A stretch of DNA of 39,290 bases from Bryobacterales bacterium (GCA_016789755.1 JAEUQG010000073.1:1-39290), one strand, 5' to 3'. Positions 23,394 to 32,369 are shown, counted from the first letter of the stretch. Notes: generated by a model not told the origin, from the sequence alone. Program-made: numbers and translations.

Positions 23394-23831
23394 CTAACGC
23401 CTTCTGTCGGGGATATCCTCAGCCTTGGTTACCAATTGGGCGCGCAGTTGCGCTTCCTTGATCGCGCTGACGACTTGCGCCAAAACGTCCCAGGTTACGT
23501 TGCGGTCGGCGCGGACGTAGACATCCTTGATGTCTTTGCCGAACCGGCGCTCGACTTCGGCCTTCACATCGTTGATATTGATGGCGGCTTCGTTGAGATA
23601 AAGATTGCCTTTGGCGGTGAGGGAGAGCACGGGGCGCTCCTGTGCGTTGGCGGCGGTTTGCCGCACTTTGGGGACGTCGATTTCGAGTCCGAACTCCATG
23701 ACCTGAGCGGTTAGCATGAAGATAATGAGTAGGACGAGGACAACGTCCACGAGGGGTACGATGTTGATTTCGGACATGGTGCCGACGGAGCGCCGGCGGC
23801 CGCGAGAATCGTTTCCCATTGAGAACGCCAT
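23394..23831 (-). CDS. tolR: TolR/ExbD-type biopolymer transport protein
   Basis: A 145-aa protein with one N-terminal TM helix. SEINIVPLVDVVLVLLIIFML contains the proton-carrying Asp (Asp29) of the ExbD/TolR family, and the periplasmic domain includes GNLYLNEAAININDVKAEVERRF and VYVRADRNVTWDVLAQVVSAIKEA. With TolQ it forms the proton-driven motor of the Tol system. It lies 7 bp after tolQ and 5 bp before the TolA-like gene. Confidence 0.94.
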   Translation of the reverse strand: MAFSMGNDSRGRRRSVGTMSEINIVPLVDVVLVLLIIFMLTAQVMEFGLEIDVPKVRQTAANAQERPVLSLTAKGNLYLNEAAININDVKAEVERRFGKDIKDVYVRADRNVTWDVLAQVVSAIKEAQLRAQLVTKAEDIPDRRR

Positions 23832-23838
23832 GGCCGGG

Positions 23839-24516
23839 TTACTCCTCGTAGGTGCGTTCGGTGAGGTTCATGAACTCGAGGGCGAATTCGTCCATGCGCA
23901 CTCCGATTTGCTTCACCGTGTGGCCGAAGTGGTTGTAGAAGATGGCGGAGGGGATGGCGGCGAAGAGGCCCATGGCGGTGGCGACGAGAGCGTCGGCGAT
24001 GCCGGGTCCAACGGCGCGGAGGCTGGCGGCGCCGGAGAAACTGAGGGCGTTGAAGGCTTCGATGATGCCCCAGACCGTTCCGAAGAGGCCGATGAAGGGG
24101 GTGACGGTAGCGGTGGTGGCGAGGAGATTCATGCGTGCTTCGAGGCGCGAGGTTTCCTGGCTGATGCCGAGTTGGAGCATGCGCTCGACGGCGGTTTTGT
24201 TGCGGAGCCTGCCGGCTAGTTTGACCTGGCGGTCGACCTCCTCATATCCGGTGCCGAAGACGTAGGCGAGCGGGGCGTCTTTGAACTGTTCGCCGGCGAG
24301 GGCGAGCGAGCCCAGTTCACGCGCTTTGTGGAAGGCGCGGAGAAAGTTGAGATCGGCGGTGCGGGCCTTTTTGAGGGAGCTCCACTTGGAGAAGATGACG
24401 GTCCAGGAGAGGACGGAGAAGATGACAAGAAGGATAAGGACGGCGAGCGGGATCGGCTTCTCGGTGGAGATCAGGTTAAGAATATTGATTTGGATTAGTG
24501 CCAGGGGCGATGCCAA
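23839..24516 (-). CDS. tolQ: TolQ/ExbB-type proton channel protein
   Basis: A 225-aa inner-membrane protein of the MotA/TolQ/ExbB family with three TM regions: IPLAVLILLVIFSVLSWTVIF near the N-terminus, and LLATTATVTPFIGLFGTVWGIIEAF plus IADALVATAMGLFAAIPSAIFYN in the C-terminal half. The conserved TPFIGLFGTVWGI segment is diagnostic. The start is a TTG at 24516 with AAGGAG 9 nt upstream. It is the first gene of a nine-gene run that continues to 14983. A -10-like TATGAT near 24540 could be its promoter. Confidence 0.93.
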   Translation of the reverse strand: MASPLALIQINILNLISTEKPIPLAVLILLVIFSVLSWTVIFSKWSSLKKARTADLNFLRAFHKARELGSLALAGEQFKDAPLAYVFGTGYEEVDRQVKLAGRLRNKTAVERMLQLGISQETSRLEARMNLLATTATVTPFIGLFGTVWGIIEAFNALSFSGAASLRAVGPGIADALVATAMGLFAAIPSAIFYNHFGHTVKQIGVRMDEFALEFMNLTERTYEE

Positions 24517-24615
24517 CTACGGGAACTCCTTAGTTTCCTATCATAGCCGAGAAGCCGCCGCGCGACACGCGGGATAAAACAATCTTGTCAAAAAATGTTT
24601 GAGGGGTGGGTGGGC

Positions 24616-24621
24616 TACAAT
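24616..24621 (+). promoter_or_regulatory. Candidate -10 of the dipeptidase gene
   Basis: TACAAT, 6 nt before the ATG at 24628. A TTGTCA occurs upstream at 24585 but 25 bp away, too far for a normal -35. The arrangement predicts a leaderless mRNA. Confidence 0.4.
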
Positions 24622-24627
24622 GCCCCC

Positions 24628-25740
24628 ATGGCACGTTTGCTGCTTGGGATGGCGCTGGGCGCGTGTTTGGCCTTTGGGCAATCGAAGAAGTTCACGGACG
24701 CGGAGGGGCGGAAGATCCACAACTCGCTGTTGCTGATCGATACGCACAACGATGTGACATCGGAGACGGTGCGGGGGATGGATTTGTCGAAGCCGGGGAA
24801 GGCGACGCACACGGATATCGGGCGGCTGAAGCGGGGCAATGTGGGGGCGACGTTTTTCGCGGTGTACGTCGCGGCGGGATATGCGCGCAAGCAGCAGGCG
24901 GCGCACCGGACGCTGGAGATGATCGACACGGTGAAGCGGGACATCGCGGGGCGGTTTCCGGACGATTTCGTTCTTGCGACGACGGCGGATGAGATTGTGG
25001 CGGCACGGAAACAGGGGAAGATGGCGGCGCTGATGGGGATTGAAGGCGGGCACGCGATTGAGGACAGCTTGCGGCTGCTGCGCACCTATTACGATTTGGG
25101 GATACGCTACATGACGCTGACGCATTCGAATAACAATTCGTGGGCGGACTCATCGGGGTCGAAGGCGGAGCATGACGGGCTGACGGCGTTCGGCAAGCGG
25201 GTGGTGGGGGAGATGAACCGGCTGGGGATGATGGTGGACATCTCACACGTTTCGGACAAAACGTTTTGGGATGTGCTGGAGGCAACGAAGGCTCCGGTGT
25301 TTGCGTCGCATTCGTCGTGCCGGGCGATTTCGGACATTGCGCGCAACATGAGCGATGAAATGATCCGGGCGCTCGGGAAGAAGGGGGGCGTGATCCAGAT
25401 CAACTTCGGGTGCGAGTTTCTGAATCAGAAGTCGGCGGACGGGTCGGAGTTGGGGAGGTTGCCGGCGGCGCAACGTTCGAGGACGAAGGTGCGGGCGACG
25501 CTGGCCGATGTGGTGGCGCACATCGATCATGTGGTGAAGATCGCGGGTGTGGAGCATGTGGGGATCGGCAGCGATTTCGATGGCGTGAGCTGCGTGCCGG
25601 AGGGTTTGGCGGATGTATCGGAGTTCCCGAACCTGACGAAGGCGCTGCTCGAGAAGGGCTATTCGCCGGGGGATATCGGGAAGATCTATTCGGGCAATCT
25701 GCTGCGCGTCATGCGGGCGGTGGAGAAGGCTGCAAAGTAG
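24628..25740 (+). CDS. Membrane dipeptidase (peptidase family M19)
   Basis: A 370-aa secreted zinc dipeptidase. A signal peptide (MARLLLGMALGACLAFGQ) is followed by the M19 barrel with zinc-ligand motifs DTHND (His40, Asp42), the bridging Glu in GIEGGHAIED, MVDISHVSD, FASHSSCRAI and GIGSDFDG. The final GGIxxGN-like ending is IYSGNLLRVM. The start was moved to 24628 from a possible 24595 because it begins the signal peptide and follows the -10-like box. Role: hydrolysis of dipeptides, possibly of cell-wall or D-amino-acid origin. Its 3' end overlaps the convergent arsC by 32 bp. Confidence 0.93.
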   Translation: MARLLLGMALGACLAFGQSKKFTDAEGRKIHNSLLLIDTHNDVTSETVRGMDLSKPGKATHTDIGRLKRGNVGATFFAVYVAAGYARKQQAAHRTLEMIDTVKRDIAGRFPDDFVLATTADEIVAARKQGKMAALMGIEGGHAIEDSLRLLRTYYDLGIRYMTLTHSNNNSWADSSGSKAEHDGLTAFGKRVVGEMNRLGMMVDISHVSDKTFWDVLEATKAPVFASHSSCRAISDIARNMSDEMIRALGKKGGVIQINFGCEFLNQKSADGSELGRLPAAQRSRTKVRATLADVVAHIDHVVKIAGVEHVGIGSDFDGVSCVPEGLADVSEFPNLTKALLEKGYSPGDIGKIYSGNLLRVMRAVEKAAK

Positions 25741-26179
25741 CGAAGCCGGTGCGGAGCCATTGGCGGATCTGATCGCGGACGGCGCGGAAGGCGTCGAGCC
25801 TGGCATGCTCGTCTCCATCGGCGGCGGCGGGATCGGGGAAGGCATGGTGGACCATGCGGGTGGCGGCGGGGAAGACGGGGCACACGTCACGGGCGTGATC
25901 GCAAACGGTGATGACCCAATCGAAGGACTGGCCGGCGAACTGATCGACGTGCTTGGAACGGTGATGAGTAATGTCGATGCCGATTTCCGCAAGGGCGGCG
26001 ATCGCCTCGGGTCGCACGACGCCGGGCTTGGAGCCGGCGCTTTCGACCAGGAAGCGATCGCCGAAGTCATGACGGAGCAGGCCTTCGGCCATCTGGCTGC
26101 GGGCTGAGTTGGCGGTGCAGAGGATGAGGACGCGGGGAGGCCGGTTTGAGGACTCGCCCGCCGGGTCTAGCTGCGGCAT
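25709..26179 (-). CDS. arsC: Thioredoxin-coupled arsenate reductase (low-molecular-weight phosphatase fold)
   Basis: A 156-aa protein reducing arsenate to arsenite. The P-loop is CTANSARSQ (Cys21, Arg27), the second and third redox Cys occur as TVCDHARDVCP, and AFPDPA is the general-acid loop; these are the features of the thioredoxin-dependent ArsC family. Family members normally start within about ten residues of the P-loop. Here an N-terminal extension, MPQLDPAGES, is encoded by the dispersed repeat at 26149-26225, which also supplies AAGGAG 5 nt before the ATG. No later start codon exists before the P-loop, so the repeat appears to have been adopted as the translation start. It lies just downstream of arsM. 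Confidence 0.88.
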   Translation of the reverse strand: MPQLDPAGESSNRPPRVLILCTANSARSQMAEGLLRHDFGDRFLVESAGSKPGVVRPEAIAALAEIGIDITHHRSKHVDQFAGQSFDWVITVCDHARDVCPVFPAATRMVHHAFPDPAAADGDEHARLDAFRAVRDQIRQWLRTGFATLQPSPPPA

Positions 26180-26225
26180 ACGGGCTCCTTAGGTTGGGGG
26201 CCACGACTCGGCGTATGCGGGCTCA
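26149..26225 (-). repeat. Dispersed intergenic repeat, copy 2
   Basis: On the minus strand it begins in the TGA stop of arsM with GAGCCCGCA, contains CGTGGCCCCCAAC and TAAGGAGCCCGTATGCCGCA, and ends GGCGGGCGAGTCCT. Shared blocks with copy 1 (5914-6003) keep the same order. The ATG in this copy is the arsC start. Confidence 0.65.
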
Positions 26226-27074
26226 AGCGCAGCACCCCGGGGCGCAGCAGGAGGCGGGCTTGGTGGCGCGAATGAAGCCGCTGAGGAACTTGCCGTCGAC
26301 CTGTTCGGCGAGGGCATCGACATCGAGACCCTGGCCGGAGAGGAACTCGCGGGCGTCTTCGACTTTGTAGATGCGAGTGGGCTCAATGGAAGCCTGCTCG
26401 AAGCCGGCGGCGTGGAGCTTGGAGATGTATTCGGTTTCATCGAGTGCTCCGGCGATGCAGCCAACCCAGGCAAGGACGGACTGGCGGACTTCGGGCGGGA
26501 TGGCGCCGCGGGTGACGACATCGGAGACGGCGAAGCGGCCGCCGGGTTTGAGGACACGGAAGGCCTCGCGCAGGACGCTGTCTTTGTCGGCGGAGAGATT
26601 AATGACGCAATTGGAGATGATGACGTCGACGGAGCTGTCGGGGAGAGGGATGTGCTCGATTTCGCCTTTGAGGAACTCGACGTTGGCGACGCCGGCTTTC
26701 TGTTGATTTTCGCGGGCGAGGGCGAGCATTTCGTCGGTCATGTCGAGGCCGTAGGCTTTGCCGGTGGGGCCGACGCGCTTGGCGGAGAGGAGGACATCGA
26801 TGCCGCCGCCGGAGCCGAGATCGAGGACGGTTTCGCCGGGGCGGAGTTCGGCGAGAGCAGTGGGGTTGCCACAGCCGAGCGAGGCGAGGACGGCGGTATC
26901 GGGGAGTTCACCCTGTTCGGTCTGGCTGTAGAGATTGGAAGTGATGGGATCGGCGCAGGAGCTGATGCTGCCGGGCGAGGAGCCGCAGCAGGCGTTACCC
27001 TGGCCGGTGACAACACGGAGAGCAGCCTGTCCGTATTTTTCTTTGACCACGTCTTTGATGGAAGCGTCTTGCAT
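26223..27074 (-). CDS. arsM: Arsenite S-adenosylmethionine methyltransferase
   Basis: A 283-aa enzyme methylating arsenite to less toxic or volatile species. Features: KEKYGQAAL at the N-terminus, the NACCGSS cysteine pair, [31 protein letters not shown] as the SAM-binding motif, ISNCVINL with the conserved Cys, GCIAGAL with the further Cys of the As-binding set, and a C-terminal Cys-rich end (CCAPGCCA). Frame upstream of 27074 (to 27203) lacks homology, and a good promoter sits immediately before ATG 27074, so this start is preferred. It pairs with arsC downstream. No ArsR or Acr3 gene is in the window. Confidence 0.93.
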   Translation of the reverse strand: MQDASIKDVVKEKYGQAALRVVTGQGNACCGSSPGSISSCADPITSNLYSQTEQGELPDTAVLASLGCGNPTALAELRPGETVLDLGSGGGIDVLLSAKRVGPTGKAYGLDMTDEMLALARENQQKAGVANVEFLKGEIEHIPLPDSSVDVIISNCVINLSADKDSVLREAFRVLKPGGRFAVSDVVTRGAIPPEVRQSVLAWVGCIAGALDETEYISKLHAAGFEQASIEPTRIYKVEDAREFLSGQGLDVDALAEQVDGKFLSGFIRATKPASCCAPGCCA

Positions 27075-27076
27075 AC

Positions 27077-27100
27077 TTCGATAGTAGTGGAAATATCGAA
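27077..27100. promoter_or_regulatory. Inverted repeat overlapping the arsM promoter
   Basis: TTCGATA / TATCGAA, a perfect 7-bp inverted repeat with a 10-bp spacer, covering the -10 and part of the spacer of the arsM promoter. This is a plausible repressor operator, for example for an ArsR-type regulator encoded elsewhere. Identity of the regulator is inference. Confidence 0.5.
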
Positions 27101-27109
27101 TCGCGTCAA
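27081..27109 (-). promoter_or_regulatory. arsM promoter, -35 TTGACG and -10 TACTAT
   Basis: On the minus strand TTGACG (27104-27109), 17-bp spacer, TACTAT (27081-27086), then 6 nt to the ATG at 27074. Good sigma-70 spacing; the transcript would begin at about the start codon. Confidence 0.6.
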
Positions 27110-27159
27110 GCACTTTTTGCGCACACTGCTTTGGTTGCCGTGTGGCTATGCTGAAAGCG

Positions 27160-29526
27160 ATGCGTGAATCATCTGTTCTCTCCTCACAGGAACTGGCGCG
27201 CATGGATGCCTATTTCCGCGCGGCAAACTATCTTTCGGTTGGACAGATTTACTTGCGAGGCAATCCGCTGTTGCAGAAGCCTCTCACGCCTACCCATATC
27301 AAGCCACGGCTGCTGGGCCATTGGGGCACAACGCCGGGGCTCAATTTTATTTACGTACACGCGAACCGCGTGATCCGTAAGTACGATCTGAACATGATTT
27401 ACATAGCGGGACCGGGGCATGGGGGTCCGGCAGTGGTCGCGAACTCGTATCTGGAGGGTTCGTACACGGACACATATCCGAACGTGTCGTTGGATGCGGA
27501 AGGGATGGAGCGGCTGTTCACACAGTTTTCGTATCCCGGGGGGATACCGAGTCATGCGGCTCCGGAGACGCCGGGTTCGATTCATGAAGGCGGGGAGCTG
27601 GGGTATGCATTGGTGCATGCATATGGAGCGGTGTTCGACAATCCGGACTTGATTGCGTGTTGCGTAGTGGGGGACGGGGAAGCGGAGACGGGGCCGCTGG
27701 CGGCGAGCTGGCATTCGAACAAATTTCTGAATCCGGCGCGGGATGGGGCGGTGCTACCTATTTTGCATTTGAATGGGTACAAGATCTCGAATCCGGCGGT
27801 GCTGGCGCGGATCGCGCGGGAAGAGCTGGTGGATCTGATGCGTGGTTACGGATACGTGCCGGCGTTTGTGGAGGGGAGCGACGCGGCGGCATTGCACAAT
27901 GCGATGGCGGAGGCGATGGACGCGGCGGTGGAACGGATACGGGTGATCCAGGCGGAGGCGCGGGGGTCGAGTTCGCCGAGCCGTCCGTACTGGCCGATGA
28001 TTGTGCTGGTGACGTTGAAAGGGTGGACGGGACCGAAGGAAGTGAACGGGTTGCCGGTGGAGGGGACGTTTCGCTCGCACCAGGTGCCGCTGAACGGGGT
28101 GCGGCGCAGTGCCGAGCAGTTGCGGCTGCTGGAACAATGGATGAAGAGCTACCGGCCGGAGGAGCTGTTCGATGGGGCGGGGCGGCTGCTGCCGGAACTG
28201 GCGGAGCTGGCGCCGAAGGGGACACGGCGGATGGGGGCGAATCCGCATGCCAACGGAGGGATTCTGCTGCGGGAGCTGCGGATGCCGGCGTTTCGCGACT
28301 ATGCGGTGGAGGTGCCGTCACCGGGGGCGGTGGATGCGGAGGCGACTCGGGTTTTGGGGGCGATGCTGCGGGATGTGATGAAGGCGAACGGGAACAACTT
28401 CCGCATTTTCGGACCGGATGAGACGGCGTCGAACCGGCTGACGGATGTATTTGAAGCGACGGACCGGACGTGGCTGGCTTCGATCGAGGCGGGGGACGAG
28501 CATCTGTCGGCGGACGGGCGGGTGATGGAAGTGCTGAGCGAACATCTCTGCCAGGGGTGGCTGGAAGGGTATCTGCTGACGGGGCGGCACGGGTTGTTTT
28601 CGTGTTACGAAGCTTTTATTCATATTGTCGATTCGATGTTCAACCAGCATGCGAAGTGGCTGAAGGTGACTCGGCATCTGGACTGGCGGCGGCCGATTGC
28701 GTCGTTGAATTACTTGCTGACGTCGCATGTATGGCGTCAGGATCATAACGGATTTTCGCATCAGGATCCGGGTTTCTTGGATCATGTAGTGAACAAGAAG
28801 GCTGAGGTAGTGCGGGTGTATCTGCCTCCGGATGCGAATTGCTTGTTGTCGGTGGCGGACCATTGTTTGCGGAGCCGCAATTACGTGAATGTGATTGTGG
28901 CGGGCAAGCAGCCGGCTCCGCAGTGGCTGAACATGGACGCGGCGGCGGAGCACTGCGCGCAGGGTGTGAGCATCTGGCACTGGGCGAGCAACGACGAAGG
29001 GCAGGAGCCGGATGTGGTGATGGCGTGCGCGGGAGATGTGCCGACGCTGGAGACGCTGGCGACGGTGTCGTTTTTGCGGCAGCGGGCGCCGACGCTGCGG
29101 ATTCGGGTGGTGAATGTGGTGAATCTGATGACGCTGCAGCCGCAGTCGGAGCATCCGAACGGGCTGTCGGATGCGGATTTCGATTCGCTGTTCACGGTGG
29201 ACAAGCCGGTGGTGTTCGCGTTTCACGGGTATCCGTGGCTGATTCACCGGCTGACGTACCGGCGGACGAACCATCCCAATCTGCACGTGCGCGGGTATAA
29301 GGAAGAAGGGACGACGACGACTCCGTTCGATATGGCGGTGTTGAATCAGATTGACCGGTTTCATCTGGCGATGGATGTGATTGACCGGGTGCCCAGGTTG
29401 TTAGGGGTGGCGGCGCATTTGCGGCAGGAGTTGCGGAATTTGTTGATCCGGCATAAGCACTACATTGAGGCGAAGGGGGAGGACATGCCGGAGATTACGG
29501 ATTGGCGGTGGCAGGTGAGGGAGTAG
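27160..29526 (+). CDS. xfp: Phosphoketolase (xylulose-5-P/fructose-6-P)
   Basis: A 788-aa thiamine-diphosphate enzyme that splits xylulose-5-phosphate (and possibly fructose-6-phosphate) with phosphate to acetyl phosphate plus glyceraldehyde-3-phosphate (or erythrose-4-phosphate). Family signatures: [61 protein letters not shown] (ThDP/Mg), [24 protein letters not shown] and [17 protein letters not shown]. Full length for the family (about 790 aa). Possible starts are GTG 27142, ATG 27148 and ATG 27160; I choose the last because a TATGCT box lies 7 nt before it, but this is weak. Divergent from arsM. No acetate kinase gene is adjacent, so the fate of acetyl phosphate is set elsewhere. Confidence 0.93.
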   Translation: MRESSVLSSQELARMDAYFRAANYLSVGQIYLRGNPLLQKPLTPTHIKPRLLGHWGTTPGLNFIYVHANRVIRKYDLNMIYIAGPGHGGPAVVANSYLEGSYTDTYPNVSLDAEGMERLFTQFSYPGGIPSHAAPETPGSIHEGGELGYALVHAYGAVFDNPDLIACCVVGDGEAETGPLAASWHSNKFLNPARDGAVLPILHLNGYKISNPAVLARIAREELVDLMRGYGYVPAFVEGSDAAALHNAMAEAMDAAVERIRVIQAEARGSSSPSRPYWPMIVLVTLKGWTGPKEVNGLPVEGTFRSHQVPLNGVRRSAEQLRLLEQWMKSYRPEELFDGAGRLLPELAELAPKGTRRMGANPHANGGILLRELRMPAFRDYAVEVPSPGAVDAEATRVLGAMLRDVMKANGNNFRIFGPDETASNRLTDVFEATDRTWLASIEAGDEHLSADGRVMEVLSEHLCQGWLEGYLLTGRHGLFSCYEAFIHIVDSMFNQHAKWLKVTRHLDWRRPIASLNYLLTSHVWRQDHNGFSHQDPGFLDHVVNKKAEVVRVYLPPDANCLLSVADHCLRSRNYVNVIVAGKQPAPQWLNMDAAAEHCAQGVSIWHWASNDEGQEPDVVMACAGDVPTLETLATVSFLRQRAPTLRIRVVNVVNLMTLQPQSEHPNGLSDADFDSLFTVDKPVVFAFHGYPWLIHRLTYRRTNHPNLHVRGYKEEGTTTTPFDMAVLNQIDRFHLAMDVIDRVPRLLGVAAHLRQELRNLLIRHKHYIEAKGEDMPEITDWRWQVRE

Positions 29527-29949
29527 GTTTTATCGCCACCGATGAATGGGATGAACACGGATGAGGTTTGTGGAGAGTCGACCTGTTTTCCGGATGCTGC
29601 GTGGTGCCTTCGTGCTTGTGGGGTCGGGGCCACCGATGAATGGGATGAACACGGATGGGGTTTGTCGAGAGTCGACGTGTTTTTCCGGATGCTGCGTGGT
29701 GCTTCGTGCTTGTGGGGTGGGGCCGCCGATGAATGGGATGGACACGGATGGAGTTTGTGAGAGTCGACGTGTTTTTCCGGATGCTGCGTGGTGCTTCGTG
29801 CTTGTGGGGTAGGGCCGCCGATGAATGGGATGGACACGGATGAGGTTTGTGGAGAGTCAACCTGTTTTCCGGATGCTGCGTGGTGCTTCGTGCTTGTGGG
29901 GTAGGGCCACCGATGCATGGGAGGAACACGGATGGACGGATGGGGATGG
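29527..29949. other. Gap between phosphoketolase and LRR genes, mostly tandem repeats
   Basis: This 423-bp interval separates convergent genes and is filled almost entirely by the tandem array at 29536-29937. Open frames cross it on both strands, but unit lengths of 92-94 bp shift frame and none carries a start with a ribosome binding site, so I see no gene. Confidence 0.7.
29536..29937. repeat. Tandem array of about 93-bp units (4.3 copies)
   Basis: Units begin at 29536, 29630, 29723, 29815 and 29907 (lengths 94, 93, 92, 92; the last partial, about 31 bp). Each opens CCACCGATGAATGGGATGAA or a close variant, continues with ACACGGATG, GGTTTGTGGAGAGTCGAC and TTTTCCGGATGCTGCGTGG, and closes CTTCGTGCTTGTGGGGT. 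Copies differ by a few substitutions and 1-bp indels, which argues against coding. Confidence 0.9.
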
Positions 29950-30822
29950 TCACTTCGCTGGTTTGCGGACTATGATTTTGTCTTCTTCCTTAGAGCCGGG
30001 CGGTTTCTCGGTGCCGATGCGGGCACGGAGGAGTGGCGAGAGCTTGGCGGGATCGATGCCGGAGCCGGTGATGTCGATGGTGGCTCGCATGGTGGCGAAG
30101 CCTTCGGGGAGTGAGGTGAGACGCGTGTTGCGGACGCGGAGTTGATTGACGATTTGCACTTTGCCGAACGATTCCGGGAGTGAGGCGATGGGGTTGGAGG
30201 AGAGATCGCAGACGCGCAGGCGAGTGAGATTGGCGATGGTGGCGGGGATTTCGGGGATGAGATTGTTGGCCATGTTGAAGTGGCGGAGTTCCGTCAGATT
30301 TCCGATGGCGGGAGGTAGCTGGGTGATTCGGTTCAGCGAGAATTGCAGCTTCTTGAGACGCACCATGTCGAAGACGAAGGCGGGGATGGCGGTGAAGCGA
30401 TTGGCGGTGAAGTACATGCCTTCGAGGGCGTCCATGTCGAGCAGGGCTGGGGGGAGGTTGCTGAGCTGGTTGTGTTCGAAATAGAGAAAAACCACGTTGT
30501 CCAGCGCGGCAAACTCGTTGGGGATTTGGGTGATCTGGTTGCGATTGAGGAAGAGATGGAGCCGGCGGATAGAAGTGATGGGTACGGGAGATGGGCCATC
30601 CAGAACCTGGAGGCGGCTGATGCCGGTGAGATCGGTGAGTCCTTTGCCGGAAAGGAGCAGTGCTTTGTCGCCTTGCCCGAGGTTATTCGTCTGATCGATG
30701 TGGTTGGGCATGACGATGCCCTTGGTGGCGGTGAAGAGCGGGAGTGGCTTGCCTTGAGCGTAGTCGTGCAAGGAGACTGCGCCCAGGTTGGAAATCAGGG
30801 AAAGGATGAGGAGCAGCTTCAT
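29950..30822 (-). CDS. Secreted leucine-rich repeat protein
   Basis: A 290-aa protein with a signal peptide (MKLLLILSLISNLGAVS) and about seven leucine-rich repeats of the bacterial type, for example LHLFLNRNQITQIPNEFAAL, LYFEHNQLSNLPPALLDM, LQFSLNRITQLPPAIGNL and LRVCDLSSNPIASLPESFG. It ends in a basic tail. The start ATG overlaps the stop of the PQQ dehydrogenase gene (ATGA, 30819-30822), so translation is coupled. LRR proteins usually bind other proteins; here a partner in the periplasmic quinoprotein/cytochrome module is possible but unproven. The frame upstream of 30822 lies inside the dehydrogenase gene and is not part of it. Confidence 0.85.
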   Translation of the reverse strand: MKLLLILSLISNLGAVSLHDYAQGKPLPLFTATKGIVMPNHIDQTNNLGQGDKALLLSGKGLTDLTGISRLQVLDGPSPVPITSIRRLHLFLNRNQITQIPNEFAALDNVVFLYFEHNQLSNLPPALLDMDALEGMYFTANRFTAIPAFVFDMVRLKKLQFSLNRITQLPPAIGNLTELRHFNMANNLIPEIPATIANLTRLRVCDLSSNPIASLPESFGKVQIVNQLRVRNTRLTSLPEGFATMRATIDITGSGIDPAKLSPLLRARIGTEKPPGSKEEDKIIVRKPAK

Positions 30823-32369
30823 TTTGGAATGGCGAAAGTGAAGATGGAGGGTCCGGCGGCGATGGTGAGGTACTGGCGTCCGTTGCGGGCCCAAGTGACT
30901 GGGGGCGCGATGACGGTGCCTCCGAGTTGGCGGCGCCAAAGCGGTTTGCCGGTGGAGGCGTCGAGGGCAAATAAGTAGCCTTCGCGGTCGCCGCTGAAGA
31001 GGAGCCCTCCGGCCGTGGCGAGAGTGCCGGCGGTGGGAGTGCTGACCATCGGCCAGCGCCATTTTGTGGCGCCGGTGGCGGGATCGACGGCGAGGATGGA
31101 GCCGGCGGGGAAGTGGCCTTCGCCGGTGAAAGTGCTGCCCTGGTACCAGGCGCCTTCGACGAATTCGTGATTGGTGACGAAGTAGGTGTGACAACCGTCG
31201 GTGGTGGGGAAATAGTAGAGACCGGTGAGAGGGCTGAAGGCGGATGCCTGCCAGTTGTGGCCGCCACCGCCGCCGGGGCACGCCATGTTGCCGGTGGGAG
31301 TGGGGTCCTGGCCGGGGATGAGGATGGGGCGTCCGTCCTTGCCAATGCCTTTGGCCCAACTGACCTTGGTGTAGGCCTTGGTGTGGAGGAGCTTTCCGGT
31401 GGCGCGCTCGAAGACGTAGTAGAAGCCGTTACGATTGGCCATGACGACGGCTTTCACGTTGCGGCCTTCGTGATTGATGTCGAGGAGGACGGGGTCCTCA
31501 GTGGCGTCCCAATCGTGGACATCGTGGGGGGTGAACTGGTAATGCCATTTGAGTTTGCCGGTGGCTGCGTCGAGGGCGACGATGGAGCAGGTGAATAGAT
31601 TGTCGCCGGGGCGGACATCGCCGTTCATGTCGGGGCCGGGATTGCCGGTGCCCCAGAAGGTGAGATTGGTTTCGGGATCGTAGGTGCCGGTGACCCAGGT
31701 GGAGCCGCCGCCGCGTTCGTAGGCTTTGGAATCTTTGGGCCAGGTGTCGCCGCCGAACTCACCGGGAGCGGGAACGGTGTAGAAACGCCAGGCGCGCTTG
31801 CCGGTTTTGATGTCGTAGGCATCGATGAAACCGCGGGTGCCGAATTCGGCTCCGGCGATGCCGGTGATGACTTTGTCTTTGACGACCAAGGGTGCGACGG
31901 TGCCGGTGTATCCCTTCTTGTAGTCGGCGAGGGTGGTTTCCCAGAGGACGGCTCCGGTGTTGGCGTCGAGGGCGACGAGGGTGGAGTCGAGGTTCATTTT
32001 GAAGAGGGTGTTGCCGCTGAGGGCGAAGCCGCGGTTAACCTGGCCGCAACAGATGGGGAGGCTGGGGGGGACGGGTTTGACGTAGCGCCAGACCTGGCGG
32101 CCGGTGTGGAGATCGAGGGCCCACGCGTTGTTGTCGGGTCCGGTGACGTACATCATGGCGCCGTGGATGAGGGGTGTGGTTTCGTTCTTGCCGCCGATGC
32201 CGGTTTGAAAGACCCATTCGAGGTTGAGTTGTTTGACGTTGGCGGCGGTGACTTGATTGAGATCGCTGTAACGCCAGGAGGCGAGGTTGCCGCCGTAGGT
32301 GAGCCAATCGGCGTCTTTGATCTGGGCGAAGGCGGGGACAGCGGCAAGCAGGAGTGCAATGCGGTTCAT
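30819..32369 (-). CDS. PQQ-dependent alcohol dehydrogenase-like quinoprotein
   Basis: A 516-aa periplasmic eight-bladed propeller enzyme. It has a signal peptide (MNRIALLLAAVPAFAQ) and DWLTYGGNLASWRYSDLNQV, the standard opening of quinoprotein dehydrogenases. Repeated W-motifs include VALDANTGAVLWE, FALDASTGKPLWR and AVDPATGATKWRW. ICCGQVNRG carries the vicinal Cys pair that sits over PQQ in quinoprotein alcohol dehydrogenases, and WGTGNPGPDMNGDVRPGDNLF is typical of the Ca/lanthanide region. It lacks a fused cytochrome domain; electrons probably pass to the dihaem cytochrome encoded directly upstream, whose stop overlaps this start (ATGA). Shorter than methanol dehydrogenases; substrate unknown. 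Confidence 0.92.
   Translation of the reverse strand: MNRIALLLAAVPAFAQIKDADWLTYGGNLASWRYSDLNQVTAANVKQLNLEWVFQTGIGGKNETTPLIHGAMMYVTGPDNNAWALDLHTGRQVWRYVKPVPPSLPICCGQVNRGFALSGNTLFKMNLDSTLVALDANTGAVLWETTLADYKKGYTGTVAPLVVKDKVITGIAGAEFGTRGFIDAYDIKTGKRAWRFYTVPAPGEFGGDTWPKDSKAYERGGGSTWVTGTYDPETNLTFWGTGNPGPDMNGDVRPGDNLFTCSIVALDAATGKLKWHYQFTPHDVHDWDATEDPVLLDINHEGRNVKAVVMANRNGFYYVFERATGKLLHTKAYTKVSWAKGIGKDGRPILIPGQDPTPTGNMACPGGGGGHNWQASAFSPLTGLYYFPTTDGCHTYFVTNHEFVEGAWYQGSTFTGEGHFPAGSILAVDPATGATKWRWPMVSTPTAGTLATAGGLLFSGDREGYLFALDASTGKPLWRRQLGGTVIAPPVTWARNGRQYLTIAAGPSIFTFAIPK

Noticed and set aside
26223..27203. Longer ArsM start at 27203
   Set aside because: The extra 43 residues have no ArsM similarity and would cover the promoter and the divergent phosphoketolase start.
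29536..29937. Possible CRISPR array
   Set aside because: Whole 92-94 bp units repeat without unique spacers, and no cas genes are present.
29460..29953. Repetitive open frames (for example with HRWPYPTSTKHH-like units) across the tandem array
   Set aside because: Frames arise because the repeat lacks stops; unit lengths vary by single bases so the frame is not conserved, and no start signal is present.
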